In this document: piece by piece, positions 33,042-42,207 of the stretch
Layout of the letters: the number at the start of each line of letters is the position of its first letter
Position numbering within the stretch: position 1 is the stretch's first letter
NCBI RefSeq assembly: GCF_014643735.1
Contig: NZ_BMKA01000003.1
Location: forward strand, 434,001-498,000
Length of the DNA: 64,000 nt
Direction: 5' to 3'
Origin: Neptunicoccus cionae
GTDB lineage: Bacteria; Pseudomonadota; Alphaproteobacteria; Rhodobacterales; Rhodobacteraceae
The notes under the pieces: model-generated
The model's database searches: none
What the model saw: only the letters and a program-made list of their open reading frames with translations
What the model was told of the DNA's origin: nothing
Made by a program: the position numbers and the translations under genes

Positions 33042-33368
33042 TTAGCGCGCCGCCCCGTCCAGCAGCACAATCCCCGTGGCAGAGGGATCCGCCGCCGATT
33101 GCACCGCCACGCCGATCAGCTTGTTGGTGGAGACAACGGTCGTGCAAGCGCTGCCATCAAAGTAGATCTTGGCACCCACCGTCCAGGCTTGCGCCGACGT
33201 TTTGGGCAGCTCGAATACACCCGTGCGCACCAGGGTAACGGTCTCGCCGATGGCCGCGTCACTTGTGGCAACGCCAAAGAGCGATCCGATCAGCACAGGA
33301 TCACCTGCATCAGCGGCCGCCGCCGCAATGACGGAGATATTCGCGCCGGTTTGAATGAAGTTTTTCAT
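33042..33368 (-). CDS. DUF2190 capsid decoration/stabilising protein
   Basis: Read from the ATG at 33368, the 108-residue product MKNFIQTGANISVIAAAAAD has the DUF2190 pattern (…GDPVLIGSLFGVA..., AIGETVTLVRTGVFELPK). These proteins sit on or near the capsid of many siphophages. The longer open frame to 33440 runs through a terminator and is rejected. Confidence 0.8.
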   Translation of the reverse strand: MKNFIQTGANISVIAAAAADAGDPVLIGSLFGVATSDAAIGETVTLVRTGVFELPKTSAQAWTVGAKIYFDGSACTTVVSTNKLIGVAVQSAADPSATGIVLLDGAAR

Positions 33369-33407
33369 AAGAGAAGTCCTTGTTTTCATGTGAAGGAAGG
33401 GAAACGC

Positions 33408-33431
33408 AAAAAGGCGTCCGATTGGGACGCC
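33408..33431 (-). terminator. Terminator or attenuator after the capsid gene
   Basis: On the minus strand GGCGTCC, a five-base loop and GGACGCC are followed by five T residues. It lies between the capsid gene and the DUF2190 gene, inside the late operon, and so probably reduces rather than ends transcription. Confidence 0.72.
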
Positions 33432-33472
33432 TCTTTCCAAGTTAGGGTTTCGGCCTCAGTTGGCCGTCTGGT

Positions 33473-35584
33473 TTAGCCGCGGCGATAGGCACCACGGAAT
33501 TCAACAGGTGTGGCCGCAAAGATATGACGCGCTACCATGTTCACACCGTCGGGGTTCATCCCCTCTTTGGTCATCACCGTTGGCGCTTCATAGCCATCGA
33601 GGAAGGCATGCTCGAGCACCGGCAGATCCGAGGCAAAGAGATACCAGCGACTGTCCGATCCACCCGCCGCCGCAGACAAAGACGCCTCCACGACAGGGCG
33701 CATGGTGCCATTAAACGGATTAGCATCCGCCATTTTGGTCGGCGTAGCTTGGGCAACAAACTGGCCTGCAACTGTTTCAAGCGCAGGCGGCACAAACAAC
33801 AGATCCGGTGTCACAGAGATAAAGTCATCGGCATCTTTCGAACCCGCTGGCCGTTGGTGATACATGGCCGCGCGCCCGTCCCCGACGGTGGTCACCGCAA
33901 TGGCACCCGAGGCCCCGAGGTTTTTATGATCCGCATGGAACAACGCGATGCCATCCCCGACTTTGGCATTGTCACGGATCGCGCCCCAGGCGATCTTGCT
34001 TTCCAGCACACCCGCCGCACGGGCAAAGTCCCCCGGCAGACGTTCAAACACGCCCATGTCATCGTTGATGATCGCCTCAAAGGTCAGGTTGATGTTGCGC
34101 CCGTATTTAGCCAACCGCAGACCCTGCCCTTCATCGGTGATGCTGGATTGCAGGTATTCCCCATTCTCGCCCACAGGCTTCAGCTGGAAGTCCCCGCCCG
34201 CCGCAATGGAATGCAATTCACGGAAATCGGTCGCCGTGCGCATCCGCGAGATCATCTGCCAGGTCGCGGCGCGGTGTTCATAAGCAGCGCGCAGGGTCCG
34301 GTTCATCACTTCCGTGGTGATATAGGCAAAGTCCGACACACCCAGGGCACCCGACATCAGCGACGTGCCGCGCAGACCAGCACGCACTGTCTCAATGTCA
34401 TTAAAGCCGCGTCCCACCGCCGCCAGATGCATGGCAAGAGACTTCACCCGCAGACCTTTGAAGGCTTCGGCCGGGCCTTCCAGCGCATGCATCCGCGGAT
34501 TGGCGCGGTGCATCAGTGCCCCGATCATCCCTTCCAATTTTGTGTCGGTTTCATCGCGCGTGATGTCCACCCGCGAGGTGCGCGGTTGCGCCGCCGCCGC
34601 AGCATTCATAATCACCTGATTGGCTTCCGCCACGCTGGTGCCCTCATCACACATACGGTCAATCTCGGCTTCGCTGATATGGGCACTGAAGGGCTTGGCG
34701 TTCATCCGGATGGTTTTGATCCGCAGACGATCGGCCGCAACCGCATCGGATTGGTTGGCCTGCATGACAGGATCCGCACCTGGTGCGGACACAGCCGCAG
34801 GTGCAGGGGTTTGAACAGGCGCGGCCGCAACAACTGGGGTCGCAACAACAGGCGGGGTTACATTTTTATTTGGCATGGGATCTCCATTGGTTTCATTGGC
34901 CTCTTGGCCGGTTGTTTGGCTTTCACCAGCTTCGAGGCGTGGGTCATCTGCCGCCTCAAATTTCATCTGCGCTTCTCGAGCGCGGCTCATGGCAACGGTG
35001 ATCGCCGCCAAAGCAGCCGTCCGATCGCCGGGAGATTGGGCTTTTTGCATTTCAGGCAAGCGGGTCACCGCATCGGCAAAGCCAGCTTCAACCGCCGCCT
35101 CCGCGCCCAGCATGGTTTCCGCCTTCATGATCGCGCGGGCCTCTTCCAAGCTGATGCCAGCACGGGCCGCGTAAACCGTGGCATAGGCATCGGCCATCAC
35201 ATCCAGTTCAGCGGCCGCCGCCGTCAACTCGGCTGCGTTGCCACTGGCATAGACCGAAGGATCATGGATCAGCATCAAAGAGCCCGCAGACATTTCAATA
35301 TGATCCGCTGACATGATCATCAGCGAGGCCGCCGAATGGGCATTGCCGGTGACTTTCACAGTGACTCTGCCAGGATGCGCCTCAAGGGCCGCGCGGATCG
35401 CTTCCCCTTCCGAGGGCATCCCGCCATCCGAGTTCACATAAAGCGTCACATCGCCGGGCGTCTCTGCCAGCGCGTCCAGCACCATTTGCGCAGAAAAAAA
35501 GCCCGTATCCTCGGGCCAAATATACTCGTCTTTTACAATTGTGCCGAACAGCCGAAGCTCTCCGGCTTTAAGTCTTAGGCTCAT
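33473..35584 (-). CDS. Head maturation protease fused to major capsid protein
   Basis: The 703-residue protein has an N-terminal ClpP-like protease (about 1-200; Ser84 in GNAHSAAS, His107 in LMLIHDPS), a Pro/Ala-rich linker (about 240-290) and a major capsid domain of the prohead-protease-fusion type (about 300-703, ends FAATPVEFRGAYRRG). The protease part should cut itself free and trim the capsid during maturation. GGAGG lies six bases before the ATG at 35584, which overlaps the portal gene by 17 bases. Fused protease-capsid genes are known in related phages. Confidence 0.85.
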   Translation of the reverse strand: MSLRLKAGELRLFGTIVKDEYIWPEDTGFFSAQMVLDALAETPGDVTLYVNSDGGMPSEGEAIRAALEAHPGRVTVKVTGNAHSAASLMIMSADHIEMSAGSLMLIHDPSVYASGNAAELTAAAAELDVMADAYATVYAARAGISLEEARAIMKAETMLGAEAAVEAGFADAVTRLPEMQKAQSPGDRTAALAAITVAMSRAREAQMKFEAADDPRLEAGESQTTGQEANETNGDPMPNKNVTPPVVATPVVAAAPVQTPAPAAVSAPGADPVMQANQSDAVAADRLRIKTIRMNAKPFSAHISEAEIDRMCDEGTSVAEANQVIMNAAAAAQPRTSRVDITRDETDTKLEGMIGALMHRANPRMHALEGPAEAFKGLRVKSLAMHLAAVGRGFNDIETVRAGLRGTSLMSGALGVSDFAYITTEVMNRTLRAAYEHRAATWQMISRMRTATDFRELHSIAAGGDFQLKPVGENGEYLQSSITDEGQGLRLAKYGRNINLTFEAIINDDMGVFERLPGDFARAAGVLESKIAWGAIRDNAKVGDGIALFHADHKNLGASGAIAVTTVGDGRAAMYHQRPAGSKDADDFISVTPDLLFVPPALETVAGQFVAQATPTKMADANPFNGTMRPVVEASLSAAAGGSDSRWYLFASDLPVLEHAFLDGYEAPTVMTKEGMNPDGVNMVARHIFAATPVEFRGAYRRG

Positions 35585-37064
35585 CAGGAACCTCCTTTCC
35601 ATTAGGTTTCGGGGCGGTATCTTCGGGTGCGGGAGGGTCTGCTGCGGGTTTCGGAGCGGTTGATTCAGGCGCAGGGGCCTCCGGCGCGGGATAACGCGCC
35701 TCATCTTCCGCCCGCTCGCGGGCAATCACATCCGGATCAAGCCCAAGGCGACGTTGTTCCCGCTGCAAGCTGGTCAATTTCCCATCGATGCGCTTTACGA
35801 TCGAGGGAATTTCTTTGTTGGGATCCACCAGCGCACGTGCCTGGGCTGTCCAATCAATCCCCACGGCTGCGACCGCCCGACTGTTTGTGAGCCGGAAGGC
35901 ATCCAAAACCCAGCGCCCGACTCCTTTGCAAAACTGTGTAATCAAAACCTGCTGCTGCCAGGTCTCGATGTTCTTATCCATTTCCAGCCGCCCGGCGCGG
36001 AACGAAGTGAAGTTTGTGCCCCGCAAATCTCCGGAGAGGCTTTCATAGGTGATCCCGATCCCCATCGCGACGGCGCTCAGCCCCAGGCGCATCACCCCGT
36101 CATAATCATTCACCAATGGCGGATCCGTGAAGGTGACCTTCTGACCTGCCTCCGTGTAAACAAACGCCCCGGGTGATAGACCATCTAACCCCGAGTGATC
36201 TTTAGGCACCCCGTCATCACCCGCCTCAACCACCCCCGCTAACAAGGCTGATATCTTTTGCTTGAGAATTTGCGCCTCTTGATAATCGCGCATTTCCCCG
36301 AGGGTCAGCATCACGGGGGCCAACCAAGGCACGCCCCGCATTTGGCCCGGGCGATCAATCCGCCGGATATGCAGCACATCCGCCGCCGGCACACGGGTGG
36401 TTTTGCGGGTGATCCGCCGCGTTGCCGCGCCCGGGTGCTGCGCATAAATATGATAGGCCACCGCAATGCCCTGCTCATTCACCTCAATCCCATCGCGCAC
36501 CTCATTGGAGCCACAGGTCAAAACCGTAGTGTTAAGATGATCGATCTCCAGCAATTCGATCGCCAGCGGCAAGGCACGCCCATCCCCCGGCGACAAGGTG
36601 CGGCGCAGCACCAGCACTTCGCCACTTTCAAACACACTGTTGCAGACCACCGTTTGCATCGAGGCCAGATCAAGCGCCCGCTGCGCATCCAGATCCGTTG
36701 ATTGCAAATAGGGCAAGATCACCGCCTCTGCGGCCGCTTTGGCCTTTTTGCTTTTGGCCGTGATTGAGGGCGCAATGCCAGAGCCAACCACATTGTTGGT
36801 GACCACCGATTGGGCCCGTTTGGCAAAGGGCGCATTGCGGATCATATCCCGTGACCGCTGGCGGATGGTCCCCCGCAGACCGCTCGCCGCATCCGCATCC
36901 GTGCCGGGCCTCTTCCAGCTTTTTAGACGCCGACCGTTGCCGCCCGCGTCATAGTTCATCAGGATGTTGGCTTTGGCCCGTGCTTCAATCCGGTTCAGCC
37001 CTCGAAGGGGCGAGACCGCCAGAACTGCGCGGTCAAACATCGTGGCGTTCGAGAATTGTTTCAT
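35568..37064 (-). CDS. Portal protein (lambda-type)
   Basis: The 498-residue protein shows the lambda gpB-type start (LSPLRGLNRIEARAK-like section, then RSRDMIRNAPFAKRAQSVV, NNVVGSGI) and LEIDHLNT, VAYHIY, LHIRRIDRPGQMRGVPWLAP. It forms the dodecameric ring at one capsid vertex through which DNA is packed. The C terminus is Pro/Ala/Glu-rich. Standard order after terminase and gpW-like protein. Confidence 0.9.
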   Translation of the reverse strand: MKQFSNATMFDRAVLAVSPLRGLNRIEARAKANILMNYDAGGNGRRLKSWKRPGTDADAASGLRGTIRQRSRDMIRNAPFAKRAQSVVTNNVVGSGIAPSITAKSKKAKAAAEAVILPYLQSTDLDAQRALDLASMQTVVCNSVFESGEVLVLRRTLSPGDGRALPLAIELLEIDHLNTTVLTCGSNEVRDGIEVNEQGIAVAYHIYAQHPGAATRRITRKTTRVPAADVLHIRRIDRPGQMRGVPWLAPVMLTLGEMRDYQEAQILKQKISALLAGVVEAGDDGVPKDHSGLDGLSPGAFVYTEAGQKVTFTDPPLVNDYDGVMRLGLSAVAMGIGITYESLSGDLRGTNFTSFRAGRLEMDKNIETWQQQVLITQFCKGVGRWVLDAFRLTNSRAVAAVGIDWTAQARALVDPNKEIPSIVKRIDGKLTSLQREQRRLGLDPDVIARERAEDEARYPAPEAPAPESTAPKPAADPPAPEDTAPKPNGKEVPDEPKT

Positions 37065-37067
37065 ATC

Positions 37068-37274
37068 CTAAAGCCCTCGATCCGTGGATGCATAGCGCAC
37101 CGGAAATGCGGGCTTTGCCGCGGCCACTAGATCCGCCTCGATCAACCGCTGGATCTTCTGCATCTCCGCCAGAGGGCGATATTGCACCATCTCGCCCGCA
37201 ATCATTGCTTGGGTCAGCCCACCCGCAATCATGGCTTTGATTTTTACAAGATCCGCTTCTGTGTAGTTTGCCAT
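37068..37274 (-). CDS. gpW-like head-tail joining protein
   Basis: The 68-residue product MANYTEADLVKIKAMIAGGL has the two-helix start of lambda gpW proteins, which plug the portal and prepare tail joining. It lies exactly where gpW lies in lambda, between the large terminase and the portal. The ATG at 37274 starts the homology. Confidence 0.7.
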   Translation of the reverse strand: MANYTEADLVKIKAMIAGGLTQAMIAGEMVQYRPLAEMQKIQRLIEADLVAAAKPAFPVRYASTDRGL

Positions 37275-37279
37275 AAGTC

Positions 37280-39397
37280 TCAATCCAAATATGCAATCCG
37301 CCGGGGCGATTTGCGCTTCTGTTCAACAGGGTCGATGCGGGCGACAGTTGCAATCTGTGGCGCTTCGCCTCGAGACGGATCCGCAATCGCCACCGCATAG
37401 GTGTTTTCCAAACCACCAAGGGCCCAGGGTCTGGGATTGCTCGGGTCCAGTTTCAAAAGACCTTTGTGCTCGGCCAAGGCTTGGGCATATCCGCTCAGAT
37501 CGATGCTTTCATTGCGCGGCATATTGGGCCGTCTCACCCAACCTTTGTCGCTGCGCATCTCTGCGGTGAACTCTTTCAGCTGATCATCCGACATCCACTG
37601 CCCGAGGATCAGCGCCCCCGCCCCGCCATCCGGGCGCGACAGGCTGGCAAAGGTTGTGTCTTTGTGTTTGTCCGTGGCGATATTCAGCAGCTTGATATCC
37701 CGCGCCGGCTTGCCATCACTGGCCCGAAGCGGCGCGCGGTACCATTGCCGCCCTTCCACTTTGAAGCCGCCATGCCCCCGTACAAAGAACCACTTTGAGA
37801 CCTCGCCGAGTTTGCGCCGTTTCTGCCAGAAGGCCGTGGCCCGATCAGATACCCCGGGCTTGCCGTGGAAGTCGCAGGCCAGCGCCATCACCCGCAACCC
37901 GTAATCTTGCCCCTGAACCGGATAGACCGTCTCCAGGATCGGCAGCAGCGCATCCCAATCCTCGATATAGGTATGAGGCTCCAGCAACCGCCCCGCGGCC
38001 CCCGGTGCGCTTTCCGGGGCGTCTTTGATCGGATAGCGATCGATAATCGCGCGCCGGCCATCCAAACCAAACGCCGTGATCTGCACCTCAAAATAATGCG
38101 CCTGTACATCCACCGAGGCGATCAGGAACCGCGCCCACTCTGGCGCAATCTTCTGGGCAAGCGGCTGACACAAAGCCCGCAGCCCTTCCACCGTCAGCGC
38201 GCCTTCGTCGCTCATGGCGCGGGGCAAATAGGGCATCCCCTGATCGGTGTTGATCGTCACCTGCAGCGGGCTTTCATCGCCGCCGTTTTTATAAGATTGC
38301 AGCGCGGTTTCGTATTTGCTGACCAGACGGGCCCAAGACGCAAAAGACGCCGCCGCGCCATTCAGGTGATAACTCACCCGATCGGATTTGAGCACGTCGC
38401 CGCTGTCCAAGCGCGCCAGCCCACCCTCAGGGGTTTCGTGGAGCCAGTAGCCGGCGCGGTTCAGGGCAATCTTCTGGCTGTGCTCGATCACACAGCCATG
38501 ATGCGGGCAGAGCATATAAGCCGCCGCCCCTGCCTCAGCCGGAGACAGGGTCTTATCATAGCGCAGCCGTTCAAACCGCGGTTCAAAGGCTTCGCCACAT
38601 TCGGGGCAATCCCAATACCAGCGGCCCCGTGTGCCGCCATTGTAGAGATCCAGAATTCCCGCACAGGGCGGTGCCTCATGAGGCGTCTTCGCGCGCCAGC
38701 CCGGATCGGTGATCACATGACCTGGCGAGGCTTCCGCCACCGTCATACCCCGCGAGCCCAAAGTCTCTGTGCGTTTCGCGCCCATGGCAAAAGGCGAGCC
38801 CTCTTTGCCGATGTTGAGCGCCATCCGATCGATATCGGTAAACAACACCACCCGCGTGGTATTGCCCGACAGGAAGTTCTTTGTCGGTGCGCCGATCAGA
38901 ACTTTGGCCCCGCCAATGAACTTCTTGCTCAGGATATTGCGATCAGAACGCCCCCGACCCTGCCGCCTGGACAGCTCGGGACTGTTCTCGATCATCGGCA
39001 TCAGCTCTTCATCAACCCATTGCTCGCCACTGTTCTCTGTCATGTGCACAATCCGGCAGATTCCCGGATCGCACACGATGAGGTGACTCACGGTGGCCAG
39101 CAGCATCACGGTTTTGCCCGCCCGCGCGGGCCCGGCAAAGATCACTTCTCGGTAGAGCCGCGAGTTGGTCATATCGCTTGGCTCATTCATATAGGGCGTG
39201 GTGTTGCGATCAAAATCCGCCCACCGCCCGTTGGCATTCACCTTCATATTGGCCTCGGCCGCGTCCACCACCCCCATCCGCGTGGCAGGCGACAAGGACG
39301 GCAGCGCCTGGACCAGAACACTGGCCGCACTGGCATGGGGGGGCATCGGCGGCAGTTCGGGGATTTCCCCCGCTTGTCGATCGGGAAGCGTCACCAT
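37280..39397 (-). CDS. Terminase large subunit (gpA-type)
   Basis: The 705-residue protein has Walker A AGPARAGKTV (near residue 90), a Walker B-like VVLFTDIDRM, a zinc-finger-like pair CPECGEAF and CPHHGC, and a C-terminal nuclease domain with DVQAHYFEVQITAFG. It is the packaging motor that cuts concatemeric DNA, of the lambda gpA class. It starts in a four-base overlap with the small subunit. Confidence 0.92.
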   Translation of the reverse strand: MVTLPDRQAGEIPELPPMPPHASAASVLVQALPSLSPATRMGVVDAAEANMKVNANGRWADFDRNTTPYMNEPSDMTNSRLYREVIFAGPARAGKTVMLLATVSHLIVCDPGICRIVHMTENSGEQWVDEELMPMIENSPELSRRQGRGRSDRNILSKKFIGGAKVLIGAPTKNFLSGNTTRVVLFTDIDRMALNIGKEGSPFAMGAKRTETLGSRGMTVAEASPGHVITDPGWRAKTPHEAPPCAGILDLYNGGTRGRWYWDCPECGEAFEPRFERLRYDKTLSPAEAGAAAYMLCPHHGCVIEHSQKIALNRAGYWLHETPEGGLARLDSGDVLKSDRVSYHLNGAAASFASWARLVSKYETALQSYKNGGDESPLQVTINTDQGMPYLPRAMSDEGALTVEGLRALCQPLAQKIAPEWARFLIASVDVQAHYFEVQITAFGLDGRRAIIDRYPIKDAPESAPGAAGRLLEPHTYIEDWDALLPILETVYPVQGQDYGLRVMALACDFHGKPGVSDRATAFWQKRRKLGEVSKWFFVRGHGGFKVEGRQWYRAPLRASDGKPARDIKLLNIATDKHKDTTFASLSRPDGGAGALILGQWMSDDQLKEFTAEMRSDKGWVRRPNMPRNESIDLSGYAQALAEHKGLLKLDPSNPRPWALGGLENTYAVAIADPSRGEAPQIATVARIDPVEQKRKSPRRIAYLD

Positions 39398-39987
39398 CAC
39401 AAGAATCCGGAGTCCAGCGGATCATCCGCATCCAACTCGCCCGCGAGCGCCGCCTCTTTGATGGCATGCTGCACCGCGCGCAGAATCCCGTCGTTGTATT
39501 TGATCACCGCCGCAACCCCTTCCCCGCTCAGCGAGAACTCCCGCTCCAGCCAATCGGGCAACCCATCGAGACCCGCGCGCATTTCCGAGAAGACCGTATC
39601 GAGCAGCTCGACCATTTCATCTGTGGGTACCAAAGCGCCCCGCTGTTTTGCCGCCTGCATCCAGACCAGCTCGGCCTGCGCCAGCTCGCGCATTTGCGCC
39701 GGCGTAAACCCCGCCCGCGCATCGGTTTTTTCAACGCCCAAGAACTCCATGCGGCGTTGGGCGACAAATTCATTGGCCGCCGCTTTCTCAGCCGCCGCTG
39801 CCTGCTGGGCTTCTTTGAACCACAGCTCGCACTCGGAAAACCGGAACTCATAGGCGACCCCATTGCCGCCTTCGGTCTCCACCGGCATGCCCTTGGAGAC
39901 CCATTTGTTGATGGTGTTTTCCGAGACGTTAAAACACTGGGCAATCTGCCCGCGGTTCAGCAGAGGTTCAGGAGATGCAGGTGTCAT
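39397..39987 (-). CDS. Terminase small subunit-like DNA-binding protein (Nu1-type)
   Basis: This 196-residue protein has an N-terminal winged-helix-type DNA-binding part (LLNRGQIAQCFNVSENTINKWVSKGMP) and a helical C terminus, as in Nu1/DUF1441 proteins. It recognises the packaging site and brings in the large subunit. The next gene downstream is the large terminase. Confidence 0.8.
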   Translation of the reverse strand: MTPASPEPLLNRGQIAQCFNVSENTINKWVSKGMPVETEGGNGVAYEFRFSECELWFKEAQQAAAAEKAAANEFVAQRRMEFLGVEKTDARAGFTPAQMRELAQAELVWMQAAKQRGALVPTDEMVELLDTVFSEMRAGLDGLPDWLEREFSLSGEGVAAVIKYNDGILRAVQHAIKEAALAGELDADDPLDSGFL

Positions 39988-40137
39988 GATCGCCCTTTCC
40001 GTTAGGGCGTCTGCACAACAACAACACCAACCCTAATCTTCCCCTCAAAAAATTCCCAAACACACAAAACGCACGGGGCGCGAATTACCCCCGTGACACC
40101 CGGGGCCCGGAAGGACCCAAAAGCTTTGCGGCCATCC

Positions 40138-40761
40138 TCACCGCGCGGTTTGAACAGCCAGCCGCAGACGTTTTGCAATCGCAGGGCCGATCTCTCTATC
40201 CGCCAGCCGATGGGCGCGCGGCACAAACTTCAGGCGCGGCGCATAAGATACGCTGGCTTTATAGGCCACCAAGAGCTTCAGCCCTTTGGTGTTTGCGCCA
40301 GCACCGACACCCCGCCGCCCCCGCCGGGCGCCGCCTTTTGGCCGCTGATAAATCCCCGCCACGCCACGCACCTTGCCCGAGAAGGTATCGGGCCGGGCAA
40401 GCGCGCGTTTGATCGCATTCTTTGGCAGGTTGCCGTATTTGTTCACCCGCAACCCCACGGGCACCAGCACCGCCCGTTTCTTTGCGCGCCTCTTACCTCC
40501 ACTCGCTTGGGTGGCCAGATACTCTGCCTGGATAGGTTTGAACCCCACAACGCCCGTAAGTTTGCGCTTGGAGGCGCGATCAACAGTCAGGCCGCGTTGT
40601 GTGAACGGCGTCGGGCGATCGAGATCCCGCCCCATTGCGTCCCGCTCGGCTGCCGCGATCTGCCCCGTCACATCATTGATCCCCAGCGCCACCGCAAAAG
40701 GCAGCTGGGATGTGGCAAGGCGGGTCAGCCGGCGCTCAATCGCACGGGTATCAATGGACAT
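40138..40761 (-). CDS. Basic phage protein, virion morphogenesis type
   Basis: The 207-residue product has MSIDTRAIERRLTRLATSQL and a very basic middle (KRRAKKRAVLVPVGLRVNKYG, RPKGGARRGRRG). Similar proteins are annotated as virion-morphogenesis or head-tail connector proteins, usually later in the operon. Here it is upstream of terminase. The function is inferred from resemblance and location. Confidence 0.6.
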   Translation of the reverse strand: MSIDTRAIERRLTRLATSQLPFAVALGINDVTGQIAAAERDAMGRDLDRPTPFTQRGLTVDRASKRKLTGVVGFKPIQAEYLATQASGGKRRAKKRAVLVPVGLRVNKYGNLPKNAIKRALARPDTFSGKVRGVAGIYQRPKGGARRGRRGVGAGANTKGLKLLVAYKASVSYAPRLKFVPRAHRLADREIGPAIAKRLRLAVQTAR

Positions 40762-40863
40762 TTGCAGCATGTGAGTTTTGATCCCCAGACACCGATACGC
40801 ACTCAGCTAAGCCTAAAGGCCCAGCCGAGTGCGGTCGCGGTGTCGTTGGTGAATTGGAAGTCC

Positions 40864-40902
40864 AAAAATGAAAGCGCCCGTCTGGAACTCTCCAGCGGGC
40901 GC
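40864..40902 (-). terminator. Rho-independent terminator
   Basis: On the minus strand GCGCCCG pairs with CGGGCGC around an inner CTGGA/TCCAG stem, followed by a T-rich run. It separates the gene at 40944 from the morphogenesis gene at 40138. Confidence 0.68.
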
Positions 40903-40943
40903 ACTTCGGTCACGTGCTTTATGGCAAGCTTCCTAGTTTGTGG

Positions 40944-41606
40944 TCAACACGTTTTTTTCCACGGCATCAGTGTCGGCATGGCATCCGTCACCTCATAAGC
41001 AATCAAATCCCGCCCCGCCTGGAACGTATACCGCAGCACATCAAGCGCCGCCCACCAGTCCAGATAATTCCGCCGTGCCGCCGCCACTTCAGCAGCAGAG
41101 TTCACATAGCGGATCGGGCACCAGTAGACATCCACCGCCCGCATTCTGTTTGACACGGTGTAGGTTTCTCGACGAAGTTTCACAGTCTTGGCAAAATCCC
41201 CCCGCCAATGGCTACGCCATTCCACAGGTTCCACATGGGGCTTCGCCCGCGGCATATAATCGGGCACCGCCCCCACTCGCGCCAGCTCGGCAATCTGCAC
41301 CGCCATGGACCGCCCGCCCCGCGCCACCGGCAGAACCGACAGCGCCGCCGAGACCAGTTCGGCATCGTGATGGGGCTCCGACCGACCGCCGCCATCGATG
41401 CTGCACCCGACCCGTGCGCGTTCCAGCAGCAGATATTCCATCCCGAAGGACGGCGCAGGCTCCGCCCCAAAACGCCGCTCGCTGTCAAAATCAATTTGGG
41501 CAAATTCGCGCTGGAAGGCCCATTCCACCAGTTGCCGGATGCTGACCTGCTTTTTGCCATTGGACTGTGCAACACCGCCGCCGTTGATCTGCACGCGCAT
41601 GTTCAT
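40944..41606 (-). CDS. Conserved phage protein, function unknown
   Basis: This 220-residue protein (KKQVSIRQLVEWAFQREFAQ, SHWRGDFAKTVKLRRETYTV, WWAALDVLRYTFQ) shows no recognised catalytic motif. It is in an operon with the 41603 and 42208 genes, overlapping the former by four bases. In related prophages such a protein commonly precedes the terminase genes. A regulatory or packaging role is possible. Confidence 0.65.
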   Translation of the reverse strand: MNMRVQINGGGVAQSNGKKQVSIRQLVEWAFQREFAQIDFDSERRFGAEPAPSFGMEYLLLERARVGCSIDGGGRSEPHHDAELVSAALSVLPVARGGRSMAVQIAELARVGAVPDYMPRAKPHVEPVEWRSHWRGDFAKTVKLRRETYTVSNRMRAVDVYWCPIRYVNSAAEVAAARRNYLDWWAALDVLRYTFQAGRDLIAYEVTDAMPTLMPWKKTC

Positions 41607-42196
41607 GGCTCGGCCCTTTTGCTGATACCCTCTTCAACGAGGCCTTTGGCGATCGACTGGGCATTCCGATAAGATTTGAGCCAATTCAACTCTTCGGGGC
41701 GCGCCCGCCCGCAGGCGCGGTTTTCTTCAATGCGCACCACGCGGCTTTGGTTTGCCTCAGCTTCAACACCGAGACGGTGCAGAAAGTTCGGCAGCGGCGG
41801 ACGGCGGTATTTGGTGAGATATTTGCGCAACTCAGCCGCGTAACCGCCCCGCAGCGCTTCCTCGCCGGCCCGACTGCGCAGAAAAGACAACACCAGTTCG
41901 GGCTCGGTTGCCGGCTCCGGCTCGATCGAGCGGGCCCAGGCATAAACCGTGGCGGGATCCATCCAGCGGTTTTTGTTTTTCCCCAGCAGATTGCCCTCGA
42001 TCGACAGGCGCAAACTCAGCAAGCCCTCTTCGGACATATACCCAAGATTGTTCGCAAACCCGCTTTGGGCTTTTTCGAACAACGCCGCCGACATGCCCGC
42101 AGGTCGTGCCAAACCCAATTCCGCCAAAGGCTCCAGCACCACCCGCTTCACCCGCGCCGCACCCGTCTCTGTCTGCTCTGCCGTTTCCATCACCAC
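41603..42196 (-). CDS. Phage protein, function unknown
   Basis: The 197-residue, mostly helical product has GMSAALFEKAQSGFANNLGY and LLSLRLSIEGNLLGKNKNRW. It lies between the HTH protein with the iteron-like array and the 40944 gene. No domain was recognised; its place suggests replication or late control. Confidence 0.65.
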   Translation of the reverse strand: MVMETAEQTETGAARVKRVVLEPLAELGLARPAGMSAALFEKAQSGFANNLGYMSEEGLLSLRLSIEGNLLGKNKNRWMDPATVYAWARSIEPEPATEPELVLSFLRSRAGEEALRGGYAAELRKYLTKYRRPPLPNFLHRLGVEAEANQSRVVRIEENRACGRARPEELNWLKSYRNAQSIAKGLVEEGISKRAEP

Positions 42197-42207
42197 TGTC
42201 CCTTTTC

